Shown one piece after another: positions 1 to 6,006 of a DNA stretch of 36,173 nucleotides; the first letter of the stretch is position 1, and each line of letters begins with the position of its first letter. Under the pieces are notes generated by a model. It saw only the letters and a list, made by a program, of their open reading frames with translations. It was not told the DNA's origin and did not search any database. Origin of the DNA: an uncultured Bacilli bacterium (GTDB lineage: Bacteria; Bacillota_I; Bacilli_A; RF39; UBA660); assembly GCA_934101115.1 (NCBI GenBank), contig CAKOPW010000012.1, positions 1 through 36,173 on the forward strand. Direction: 5' to 3'. A program made the position numbers and the translations under genes.

Positions 1-1
1 T

Positions 2-415
2 AATAAACCAATGTTTACTAAATTTGTTTGGGGAGAAATTGTTATATCATCAATAATTGAAACTATATTTGTTTTAGTAACTTATTTTATAGGTTTAAAA
101 TATTTTTCAAATGATGTTGCTTCAACTTTAGCTTTATTATCGCTTGTAATGCAAGAAATAATCTATGCATTTAGTTGTCGTAATTTGAAAAAATGTATTT
201 TTAAGGAAGGGATATTTTCTAATAAAGCATTTAATATTGGAATATCAATTTTGCTTATAATTGAGGCTTTAGTGTTCTTAACACCGATTGGTAATATTAT
301 AAATGTTGTAGCAGTTGATATAAAAACGATTTTACTTGTTATTTTATTTAACTTACTAGCGTTTATAATATACGAAATAGCTAAAGTTAAAGTATCAAAA
401 TTATTAAAAGATTAA
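2..415 (+). CDS. C-terminal part of a P-type cation-transporting ATPase (5' end outside window)
   Basis: The reading frame is open to the left edge, so this is the end of a longer gene; the ATG at 11 is probably internal. The visible residues form about four hydrophobic segments and end in a short basic tail. The pattern (a helix, then an ALLSLVMQEIIYAFSCRN-type segment, then two more helices) resembles the C-terminal membrane domain of calcium/cation P-type ATPases, in which a TMAF..LALSQLFHAFNLRS-like helix precedes the last helices. The phosphorylation and nucleotide-binding domains would lie upstream, so identity rests on the tail only. No terminator is seen before the IS remnant, which begins 23 bp downstream. 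Confidence 0.6.
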   Translation, partial: NKPMFTKFVWGEIVISSIIETIFVLVTYFIGLKYFSNDVASTLALLSLVMQEIIYAFSCRNLKKCIFKEGIFSNKAFNIGISILLIIEALVFLTPIGNIINVVAVDIKTILLVILFNLLAFIIYEIAKVKVSKLLKD

Positions 416-437
416 TTAAAAATTATGCAATTTATTT

Positions 438-455
438 GAGACTGCTGAAAAAGTA
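438..455 (+). repeat. Left terminal inverted repeat of IS1182-type element
   Basis: GAGACTGCTGAAAAAGTA is the exact reverse complement of 1332-1349. Matching stops at the next base outward and becomes patchy inward, which fixes the element edge. Confidence 0.9.
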
Positions 456-524
456 TATAAAGATTACTGTAAACTATATCAGTGGTCTTTTTGTTTTGGT
501 ATAATAAATATATATATAAAATAG

Positions 525-1238
525 ATGAAACAATGCATGAAAAAATGCCAAAAAAAGAAAGAAGCTTCAGGATTGTTAGAGGATCAAATAGAATACACAA
601 AAGAATTGTTAACAATTGTAAAAGAAGATGGAAGATTCACTGCACTTCCAGGAATAAAAGAACAAATAGATTATTTAGAAGAAACAATGAATGACACAGA
701 AATAGAATTGGAATATTCAAAAGATCAAGATGCAAAAGTAGGACACAAGACAGCAGATACATCATTTTTTGGATATAAAACACATATTGCCATGACACCA
801 GAAAGAATAATAACAGCAGCTACAATAACATCAGGAGAAAAGCATGATGGGAAAGAACTTGTGAACTTAATAGAAAAAAGTGAAGATAATGGAATTGAAA
901 TAGAAGCAATTATTGGAGACGGAGCATATTCTGAAAAAGATAATTTAGATTATTGCAGAGAAAATAATATAAAAAATGTTAGTAAATTAAGTAAATCAGT
1001 AACTCATGGTATTGGAAAAAATAAAGAAGATTTTGAATACAACAAAGATGCAGGAATGTATGTTTGCAAAGCAGGACATATGTCTATAAGAAAAGCAAAA
1101 CAAGGTTCAAAAAACTCAAATTATGGCGATGCAAATGCATGTGGAAAACTAGGCATAACAATACAAGGGGCAACTACGCTCTTTTTAGCCAATATGAAAA
1201 GAATAATAAAATTGAAAGAGGAAAAAATAAAAGTATAG
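525..1238 (+). pseudogene. IS1182-family transposase remnant lacking both ends of the catalytic core
   Basis: The 237-codon frame keeps the middle of an IS1182-type DDE transposase: a DQDAKVGHKTADTSFFGYKT-type block, TSGEKHDGKEL, the second catalytic region IIGDGAY, and a short MYVCKAGHMSIRKAKQG segment. The N-terminal domain and the first catalytic Asp block are absent. The frame then jumps from KNSNYGDANA directly to a C-terminal GITIQGATTLFLANMKRIIK segment, skipping the Cys-rich region and the block with the catalytic Glu. It cannot encode an active transposase. The first codons come from whatever was joined at the left deletion and are not family-like. Confidence 0.8.
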
Positions 1239-1331
1239 AATAAAATATAACCTATATTTATCATTTATCTGAAAAAATGCAAAAAAAACTGATAAACAGA
1301 AATATATTCCAAATATCAGTTTTAATTTTAC

Positions 1332-1349
1332 TACTTTTTCAGCAGTCTC
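1332..1349 (-). repeat. Right terminal inverted repeat of IS1182-type element
   Basis: TACTTTTTCAGCAGTCTC is the exact reverse complement of 438-455 and marks the right edge of the remnant element. Confidence 0.9.
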
Positions 1350-1545
1350 CTAATACTTGTGTATTTTTTTATGAAAAAAATCACTTTACACATAATAAAA
1401 ATGAAAAGCACAAAATACAACAAATATGTAGTATAATTAAAAATATGATAGGTGTGTGAAATTAGGTGAAAAGAAAAAATGTAAGTTAAATTATCTTAAA
1501 GTGTAAAAAAAATTTGAAAAATTTGTGTAAACCCTTCAAAACGAC

Positions 1546-1573
1546 TTGAAAATCGGGGGGGGTATTATAAAAT
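1546..1573 (+). promoter_or_regulatory. Putative promoter of the DGR target gene with an eight-G run in the spacer
   Basis: A TTGAAA box (1546-1551) is followed by eight consecutive G (1555-1562) and by overlapping -10 candidates TATAAA (1566-1571, spacer 14) and TAAAAT (1568-1573, spacer 16). G-runs of this length are exceptional in this AT-rich sequence. Adding or losing a G would change the -35/-10 spacing, so transcription of the gene starting at 1601 may vary by strand slippage. The boxes are read by eye. Confidence 0.5.
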
Positions 1574-1600
1574 AAAAATATAGAAAAGGTAGGTAAAAAT

Positions 1601-2809
1601 ATGAAGAAGAAAAGTATGCTTATAGTAGCAATATTACTAATGGCAATTGGATTTGCAGCAATCTCAACAACATTAATAATAAATGGAAATGCTAAGGTAA
1701 GCGAAAATGAAGATGACTTCTCAGTAATCTTCACAGCTGCAAGTATAGATGGAAAGGACGTATACTCAACAGTTATAGATGATACAAAGAAAATAATTAC
1801 ATTTACAACAAGTGAATTAAAAACACTTAATCAAACAAGTATACTTACATATGAAGTAACAAACAACTCAAGTAACTACGATGCAGAAGTAAAAGTAACA
1901 TGTGTACCAAAGACGGGAACAACAGCAAAATATACAAGTATCAAAAATAAACTTGAAAATGATGCAACAGTAGTGAAAGCAAAGGAAAGCTTAAATGGAA
2001 CTTTAACAGTAACACTAGATCAAGTAGCAACAGAGAACGTTACAGAAGAATATACATGTAAGTTAGAGTTCAATGCAGTAGAAAGAGATACGTTAGGAAG
2101 TAATATACCAACACCAATATCATTTGAAAGTGATAGTTGGTCTACAATAGCAGCAAATGTAAAAGCAGGAAACACAAGTAAATATAATATAGGAAATACA
2201 AAAGAAGTAGACTTAGGTGAATTAGGAACATATACAGTAAGAATAGCAAACATGAGTGCATGTACAACTGAAACAAGTGAAACAGCATGTGGATTTGTAG
2301 TAGAGTTTGCTGATATAATAACAAAACAACAATTTAACAGCACAGCAACAAATGTAGGAGGATGGAGAAACTCTGAACTTCGTACTTATGTAAATGGAAC
2401 GATATATAATGCCCTTCCAAGTGAATTACAAAATGTAATAGTTTCAACAAAAGTAGTATCAGGACATGGAAGAACAGAAGGAGAAACAAACTTTGAAACC
2501 CAAGATAAATTATATTTGTTAAGTGCACATGAAGTATATGAGGATGGAGAAGAAGATAATCAAATAAGTGATTATGATACATCATATAATAATACAAAAC
2601 AATTGGATTATTATAAGAATCAAGGAGTAACAACAAGTAGCTATGCAGGAGCAGTAAAACAATATAACGGAAGTAATGATTATTGGTGGCTTCGTTCGGC
2701 TAATTCTGGCGGTACCGGCGCCTTCCTTAGTGTCACCATCGATGGTGGCTGGGTCCGCTTCACTGCGTTCTACTCTTTCGGGGTCTCTCCAGCTTTCCGA
2801 ATCGCATAA
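1601..2809 (+). CDS. DGR target: membrane-anchored surface protein with C-terminal variable lectin-like domain
   Basis: The 402-residue protein starts with a Lys-rich N-terminus and one hydrophobic segment (about residues 6-28), best read as an uncleaved anchor or signal peptide. A middle region rich in Ser, Thr and Asn (about 40-165) looks like an extracellular beta domain. The C-terminal part (about 170-402) resembles DUF6273/FGE-type C-type-lectin-like domains, with WWLRSANS and GVSPAF typical of the fold used by DGR variable proteins. Residues 365-399 are encoded by the VR; residues 370, 371, 373, 374, 377, 379-381, 383, 385-388, 390, 391, 393 and 398 differ from what the template would encode. 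No LPXTG sorting motif is present, so display would rely on the N-terminal anchor. The ATG at 1601 follows an AGGTAGG-type binding site. The ligand cannot be inferred. Confidence 0.85.
   Translation: MKKKSMLIVAILLMAIGFAAISTTLIINGNAKVSENEDDFSVIFTAASIDGKDVYSTVIDDTKKIITFTTSELKTLNQTSILTYEVTNNSSNYDAEVKVTCVPKTGTTAKYTSIKNKLENDATVVKAKESLNGTLTVTLDQVATENVTEEYTCKLEFNAVERDTLGSNIPTPISFESDSWSTIAANVKAGNTSKYNIGNTKEVDLGELGTYTVRIANMSACTTETSETACGFVVEFADIITKQQFNSTATNVGGWRNSELRTYVNGTIYNALPSELQNVIVSTKVVSGHGRTEGETNFETQDKLYLLSAHEVYEDGEEDNQISDYDTSYNNTKQLDYYKNQGVTTSSYAGAVKQYNGSNDYWWLRSANSGGTGAFLSVTIDGGWVRFTAFYSFGVSPAFRIA
2693..2797 (+). repeat. DGR variable repeat (VR)
   Basis: This 105-bp stretch aligns without gaps to the template repeat at 3588-3692. 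All 26 mismatches are at positions that are A in the template (changed to G, C or T); no non-A position differs. The 15 bp at the 5' edge are identical. The GC-rich block GGGGTCTCTCCAG near the 3' edge is also identical and is the likely initiation-of-mutagenic-homology region. Homology stops abruptly after TTC at 2797. The repeat ends 12 bp before the end of the stop codon, the usual DGR position. Confidence 0.95.
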
Positions 2810-2877
2810 ACAGTGCAGATATAAAAAACTGTAAAGTGAAATGAACTTAAGTGGAGATGCACAAACCAATCCGATAA

Positions 2878-2932
2878 GTTATTTATACGTAGGCGCACTA
2901 CGAGCAACGCGAGTAAAGCCAGTATAAATAAC
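2878..2932 (+). other. Long-stem hairpin downstream of the VR
   Basis: GTTATTTATAC (2878-2888) is the exact reverse complement of GTATAAATAAC (2922-2932), enclosing a 33-nt loop that is unusually GC-rich and can form its own small GTAG/CTAC stem. No T-run follows, so it is not a standard terminator. DGRs such as that of Bordetella phage BPP-1 have a hairpin or cruciform just past the VR that aids target recognition. This one lies about 80 bp past the VR, so that role is inference. Confidence 0.5.
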
Positions 2933-2956
2933 GTTACAAAGAAAAAACAATTAATA

Positions 2957-2987
2957 GTTCCAATTACTTATTATAAGTAATTGGAAC
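2957..2987. other. Perfect 15-bp-arm palindrome upstream of avd
   Basis: GTTCCAATTACTTAT (2957-2971) and ATAAGTAATTGGAAC (2973-2987) are exact reverse complements separated by one base. The palindrome lies between the target gene and the avd ribosome binding site. It could be a protein operator, a cruciform, or an RNA hairpin limiting read-through; no T-run follows. Confidence 0.6.
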
Positions 2988-3004
2988 AAAATAATGGAGG
3001 AAAT

Positions 3005-3544
3005 ATGTCAGTTCCTAAATTTAAAAGACAACCAAGTGAATATGATTATGTAAATAATGCATATGAACTCAATGTTGAAATAATGAATTTGGTTTCTAAA
3101 TTATCAGCTCGCTGGGCTAGAATATATCAACAACCAATTGATAGACTTGCAAACTTACAAGCAGATCTTGTCAATATGGCTTGTTCTATTACTCCTAAAA
3201 CTAGTGAAGATTTTATAACAAGAAGATGGCTACTTAAAATGTCTAATGCATGTTTAATTGCATTAGAAAGAAGAATAATGGAAATGATAAGGATATTATA
3301 TACTAATCCTAGTAAATGCTTTAATCGTAAGAATGGTAAAAATTATACATTTGCTGAAGCAACTGAGATGCTTGATAAAAAACTAGAAAGTTTAGGAATA
3401 AAATATGCAAGACAATATGATTTAATAAAAGGAGTACTTGCAGCTGATAAAAGAAAAATGCAAAAGCTTAAAACTGATAATATAACTGACAAAGAAATAA
3501 TAGAAATATTGGTTTCAAAAACTATAGCTATGGTTTTGGAATAG
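3005..3544 (+). CDS. avd: Avd-like DGR accessory protein
   Basis: The 179-residue protein is basic and predicted almost wholly helical. It lies between the VR-bearing gene and the template repeat, where DGRs carry the accessory variability determinant (Avd). In known systems Avd is a pentameric four-helix-bundle protein that binds the reverse transcriptase and the template RNA and is needed for mutagenic cDNA synthesis. This copy is longer than the roughly 125-residue Bordetella Avd and has a C-terminal tail (about 150-179) that may be lineage-specific. Start: ATG at 3005 is preceded by GGAGG at 2996-3000; a TTG at 2981 in the same frame lies inside the palindrome and has no binding site. Function is inferred from position, charge and helicity. 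Confidence 0.65.
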   Translation: MSVPKFKRQPSEYDYVNNAYELNVEIMNLVSKLSARWARIYQQPIDRLANLQADLVNMACSITPKTSEDFITRRWLLKMSNACLIALERRIMEMIRILYTNPSKCFNRKNGKNYTFAEATEMLDKKLESLGIKYARQYDLIKGVLAADKRKMQKLKTDNITDKEIIEILVSKTIAMVLE

Positions 3545-3587
3545 GAATATCAATGATTATTGAGCCTCTGGGTTTGTTTTGATTAAA

Positions 3588-3692
3588 CGTTCGGCTAATT
3601 CTAACAATACCAACAACTTCCTTAATGTCAACAACAATGGTGACTGGAACAACAACAATGCGAACAACTCTAACGGGGTCTCTCCAGATTTC
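3588..3692 (+). repeat. DGR template repeat (TR)
   Basis: This is the invariant donor copy of the VR at 2693-2797. Read in the VR frame it holds 16 AAC/AAT codons, 15 of them in the diversified part, plus GAC, GAT, ACC and CCA. Mutating the two A of AAY codons can never create a stop. The repeat is richer in C and G at non-A positions than its surroundings, which makes it stand out. Confidence 0.95.
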
Positions 3693-3934
3693 TATAAGAA
3701 AATAGAACAGGTAAAATAAAGATGTTTTAAATAACTCTTTAACTAATTTCTAAATGAAAGGATTGATATTTCCTAAGAATATAAATATATTCTTAAAGAT
3801 GACTAATGATAATTATACTAGGACGCTCCTTGCATGGTTAAAGATTTATTCATTTGCTTTAATTTCATTGGTATATATTTAAGTAAGTAGATTAAATGAA
3901 TCAATAAATTTATTGAGTCTTATACATTAGTTTT

Positions 3935-3957
3935 GAGGGGGCTTTTGTCTCCTTTTT
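3935..3957 (+). terminator. Weak terminator-like hairpin before the reverse transcriptase gene
   Basis: A GAGGGGG stretch can pair, with G-U pairs, to TCTCC (3948-3952), followed by five T at 3953-3957, just upstream of the GGAGG of the RT gene. It may set the 3' end of part of the template transcripts while letting some polymerase continue. The stem is short and wobble-rich. Confidence 0.3.
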
Positions 3958-3970
3958 ATAATGGAGGTAT

Positions 3971-5059
3971 ATGAATAGTATAGAAAGAAAAGAACAAAGA
4001 TATCTTAGAAGAAAATCAAAAAGGGAAGAAAGAATAATAAATAACAGTTTAAAGTATAGTAATATTGATTCTATCTTTGTATTTCATAAAGTATTAAAAT
4101 ATGCTGATAAATGTTGTAATGGAGTTCGTTGGAAAAAGTCTACATTTTTATTTCAAAATCATATGTTTACAATTATTGCTAAAACTTGTAATGATATAAA
4201 AAATGATACATATAAAGTTGGAAAAACTTATAAGTTTACCATTAATGAAAGAGGTAAAATTAGACATATAGATGCACCATTTATAAAAGATAGACTAGTA
4301 CATAAAGTTCTAAGTAATGAAGTATTGGTACATATATACAACAAGCATTTAATATACGATAATGGTGCAAGTCAAAAAAATAAAGGTTTTATTTTTGCTT
4401 TAACTAGAGTTAAAAATGCTTTGATAAAATATTATAAAAAATATGGATTAAATGGCTATGTCTTATTAATAGATTATTCCAAATTCTTTGATAATTGTTC
4501 TCATAATATTATAAAAGAATATCATAATAGATTAATTAGAAATAACTATACAACTAAAGTTATAGAAGATTATTTGTTTATTGATACTGGTATAGCTTTA
4601 GGAATAGAACTTGCTCAAAGAGAAGCAAGTATAATACCTAATATACTTGATCATTTTATAGAAAATAAAGGGTATTTTATAGAAAGATATATGGATGATA
4701 CTATAATTTTAATAAATAGTTTAAAAGATGCTGAAAATATATTAAAAGAGTATACTTATTTAGCAAATAAATTAGATATAAAGATAAATTCTAATAAGAC
4801 TAAAATAGTTTCTTTAAATGAATATTTTATGTATTGTAAATGGCATTTTAAATTATTAAATACAGGTAAAGTAATAATGGTACCTGATAAGAAAACGATA
4901 TATAGACAAAGAAGAAAACTAAGAAAGATGATTAATAAAAGTTTTGATAAAGAAATAAATATTGTTAAAACTTGTTTTAAAGCTTATTTAAATATTGGAA
5001 ATAGTTATAAATATATTAAGTGGTTAGATAAAAATAATAAATTCTCTAAAAATAGTTGA
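3971..5059 (+). CDS. DGR reverse transcriptase
   Basis: The 362-residue protein carries a full RT palm-finger set: an INERGKIRHIDAP finger segment, LLIDYSKFFDN with catalytic Asp168 (motif A), and ERYMDD with Asp242-Asp243 (motif C, residues 240-243). A C-terminal thumb-like basic region follows. There is no maturase or endonuclease domain, which fits DGR RTs rather than group II introns. The DGR motif 4, usually [LIV]GxxxSQ, reads LGIELAQ (210-216), with Ala in place of Ser. The ATG at 3971 follows GGAGG at 3963-3967. It would copy the TR RNA at low fidelity at template adenines, with Avd as partner. Its last codons overlap the -35 box of the infC promoter. Confidence 0.9.
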   Translation: MNSIERKEQRYLRRKSKREERIINNSLKYSNIDSIFVFHKVLKYADKCCNGVRWKKSTFLFQNHMFTIIAKTCNDIKNDTYKVGKTYKFTINERGKIRHIDAPFIKDRLVHKVLSNEVLVHIYNKHLIYDNGASQKNKGFIFALTRVKNALIKYYKKYGLNGYVLLIDYSKFFDNCSHNIIKEYHNRLIRNNYTTKVIEDYLFIDTGIALGIELAQREASIIPNILDHFIENKGYFIERYMDDTIILINSLKDAENILKEYTYLANKLDIKINSNKTKIVSLNEYFMYCKWHFKLLNTGKVIMVPDKKTIYRQRRKLRKMINKSFDKEINIVKTCFKAYLNIGNSYKYIKWLDKNNKFSKNS

Positions 5060-5083
5060 CAAGTGCATAAAATTTGGTATAAT
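5056..5083 (+). promoter_or_regulatory. Promoter of the infC-rpmI-rplT operon
   Basis: TTGACA (5056-5061) and TATAAT (5078-5083) with a 16-bp spacer form a near-consensus housekeeping promoter. The -35 box overlaps the stop codon of the reverse transcriptase gene, so the DGR sits directly against this essential operon. Confidence 0.85.
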
Positions 5084-5107
5084 GAATATGTTTTAAAAAG
5101 GAAAGCG

Positions 5108-5146
5108 ATGTATCCACATCCACCTGAGCTGCTAATATGGTGCTAG
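5108..5146 (+). CDS. Possible 12-residue leader peptide of the infC attenuator
   Basis: An ATG at 5108, preceded by AAGGA at 5098-5102, opens a frame encoding MYPHPPELLIWC and stops at TAG 5144-5146. The frame covers the 5' arm of the antiterminator (5109-5117), so translation would be expected to affect leader folding. Its size makes chance occurrence possible. The spaced binding site and the placement are the support. Confidence 0.4.
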   Translation: MYPHPPELLIWC

Positions 5147-5205
5147 GTAAAAAGCTAAAAATAGAAAAAATTATTTGTTTATAATTATACTATAATTAGG
5201 TTTTT

Positions 5206-5232
5206 AAGTGGATACAAATGTATTCACTTTTT
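5206..5232 (+). terminator. Attenuator terminator of infC leader
   Basis: An 11-bp stem (AAGTGGATACA with TGTATTCACTT, one G-U pair, 2-nt loop) runs into a T-run. It lies upstream of the infC ribosome binding site, so it controls read-through into the operon. Confidence 0.75.
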
Positions 5233-5253
5233 AATTTGAATTTGGAGGTGCTT

Positions 5254-5796
5254 ATCATAGCAAATATGAACAAAAAGAATGATGATTTACTTATCAATGA
5301 AAGAATTAAAGTTCCAGAACTTATGGTAATTGGACCGAATGGAGAACAAATGGGAACTAAAAAACTTGCTGATGCTTTAACAATTGCAAATTTTGCAGGT
5401 TTAGATCTTGTTTTGATGAATCCAGGTAATGCTCGTCCAGTTGCTAAAATAATGGATTATAACAAATTCAAGTATGAAAAAAATAAAAAGGCAAAAGATG
5501 CTTTAAAGAAACAAAAAGAAGGTGCTAGAGAAACTAAAGAGTATCGTTTATCACCTAATATTGATGTTGGAGACTTTGAAACAAGAAAGAAAAGTGCTCA
5601 AAAGTATCTTGAAAAAGGTCATAAGATTAAAGTGTCTATTAGATTTAGAGGACGTGAAATGGCTCATACTGAAATCGGTAGAGAAGTAATGATGCGTTTC
5701 TATGAATCGCTTAAAGACATAAGTGAAATTGAAAGTGAACCAAAACTTGAAGGTCGTAATATGACTATGATGTTAGCCCCAAAGAAAGAAATGTAG
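5254..5796 (+). CDS. infC: Translation initiation factor IF-3
   Basis: IF-3 binds the 30S subunit and monitors start-codon choice. The product has the N-terminal domain (LINERIKVPELMVIGPNGEQ-like opening) and the C-terminal domain with KVSIRFRGREMAH, both typical. The start is chosen as the ATC at 5254, 5 nt after GGAGG (5244-5248); ATA at 5257 is equally possible. The first ATG in frame after this is 5266, 17 nt from the binding site, and the ATG at 5218 lies inside the terminator hairpin. IF-3 genes are known for AUU/AUC/AUA starts that allow self-repression. This start gives 180 residues, close to the usual length. It is the first gene of the infC-rpmI-rplT operon. Confidence 0.9.
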   Translation: MIANMNKKNDDLLINERIKVPELMVIGPNGEQMGTKKLADALTIANFAGLDLVLMNPGNARPVAKIMDYNKFKYEKNKKAKDALKKQKEGARETKEYRLSPNIDVGDFETRKKSAQKYLEKGHKIKVSIRFRGREMAHTEIGREVMMRFYESLKDISEIESEPKLEGRNMTMMLAPKKEM

Positions 5797-5805
5797 GAGG
5801 AAATT

Positions 5806-5994
5806 ATGGCAAAACAAAAAACACATAAAGCAACTAGTAAAATATTGAAAAAACATAAAAGTGGCCTAATTACTTATAAGAAGAGTAATGGAAACCATAA
5901 GACAGCTAAAGATACTGCAAAAGCTGTTAGACAAAGAAGAAATAAAGGACAATTAGCGAAAGGAATAGCTGACAGATTAAAAAATGTCATCTAG
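5806..5994 (+). CDS. rpmI: 50S ribosomal protein L35
   Basis: The 62-residue, highly basic protein opens with MAKQKTHKATSKILKKHKSG, typical of L35, a small 23S rRNA-binding protein of the large subunit. It lies in the conserved place between infC and rplT, 9 bp after the infC stop, with GGAGGAAAT just before the ATG. Confidence 0.93.
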   Translation: MAKQKTHKATSKILKKHKSGLITYKKSNGNHKTAKDTAKAVRQRRNKGQLAKGIADRLKNVI

Positions 5995-6006
5995 TAGGTG
6001 GAAATA

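Larger units (their letters stand above)
438..1349 (+). mobile_element. Internally deleted IS1182-type insertion sequence
   Basis: A 912-bp segment is bounded by perfect 18-bp inverted repeats (438-455 and 1332-1349) and contains a transposase remnant of IS1182 type. Full-length members of this family are known to be about 1.6-1.9 kb, so about half the element is missing while both ends are intact. No direct repeat is seen at the outer edges (ATTT on the left, CTAA on the right); the family does not always leave a simple duplication. The ends could still be moved in trans by a full-length relative. Confidence 0.8.
3545..3970 (+). ncRNA. DGR template RNA region (TR plus spacer to the reverse transcriptase)
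   Basis: This 426-nt gap has no credible ORF. It holds the template repeat (3588-3692) and then a 278-nt AT-rich spacer with several inverted repeats: AAGAATAT/ATATTCTT at 3775-3794, TCAATAAA/TTTATTGA at 3901-3916, and a G-rich/pyrimidine hairpin with a T-run at 3935-3957. In studied DGRs the RNA upstream and downstream of the TR primes and supports cDNA synthesis with the RT-Avd complex. The transcript ends cannot be set from sequence. Confidence 0.65.
5084..5253 (+). promoter_or_regulatory. infC leader with mutually exclusive antiterminator and terminator
   Basis: TGTATCCAC (5109-5117) is the exact complement of GTGGATACA (5208-5216). The same GTGGATACA can instead pair with TGTATTCAC (5219-5227), which is followed by TTTTT. 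The two pairings exclude each other, the hallmark of transcription attenuation. Operons of this type in Bacillota are known to be autoregulated by L20 through a leader (Rfam L20 leader), which fits this operon. A further stem, ACCT(G)AGC with GCTAGGT, lies at about 5123-5148. Confidence 0.75.

Noticed and set aside
434..1353. Target-site duplication flanking the IS remnant
   Set aside because: The four bases on each side differ, and longer direct repeats are not present.
2582..2869. Minus-strand frame of 95 codons across the VR
   Set aside because: It is antisense to the VR and its codons follow the GC-rich variable bases; no start signals.
3971..5059. Reverse transcriptase as part of a group II intron or retron
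   Set aside because: No maturase or endonuclease domain and no intron ends are seen, while the TR/VR pair with adenine-only changes identifies a DGR.
5218..5253. infC starting at the ATG at 5218
   Set aside because: This ATG is inside the terminator stem and has no ribosome binding site; the extra 12 residues are not IF-3-like.
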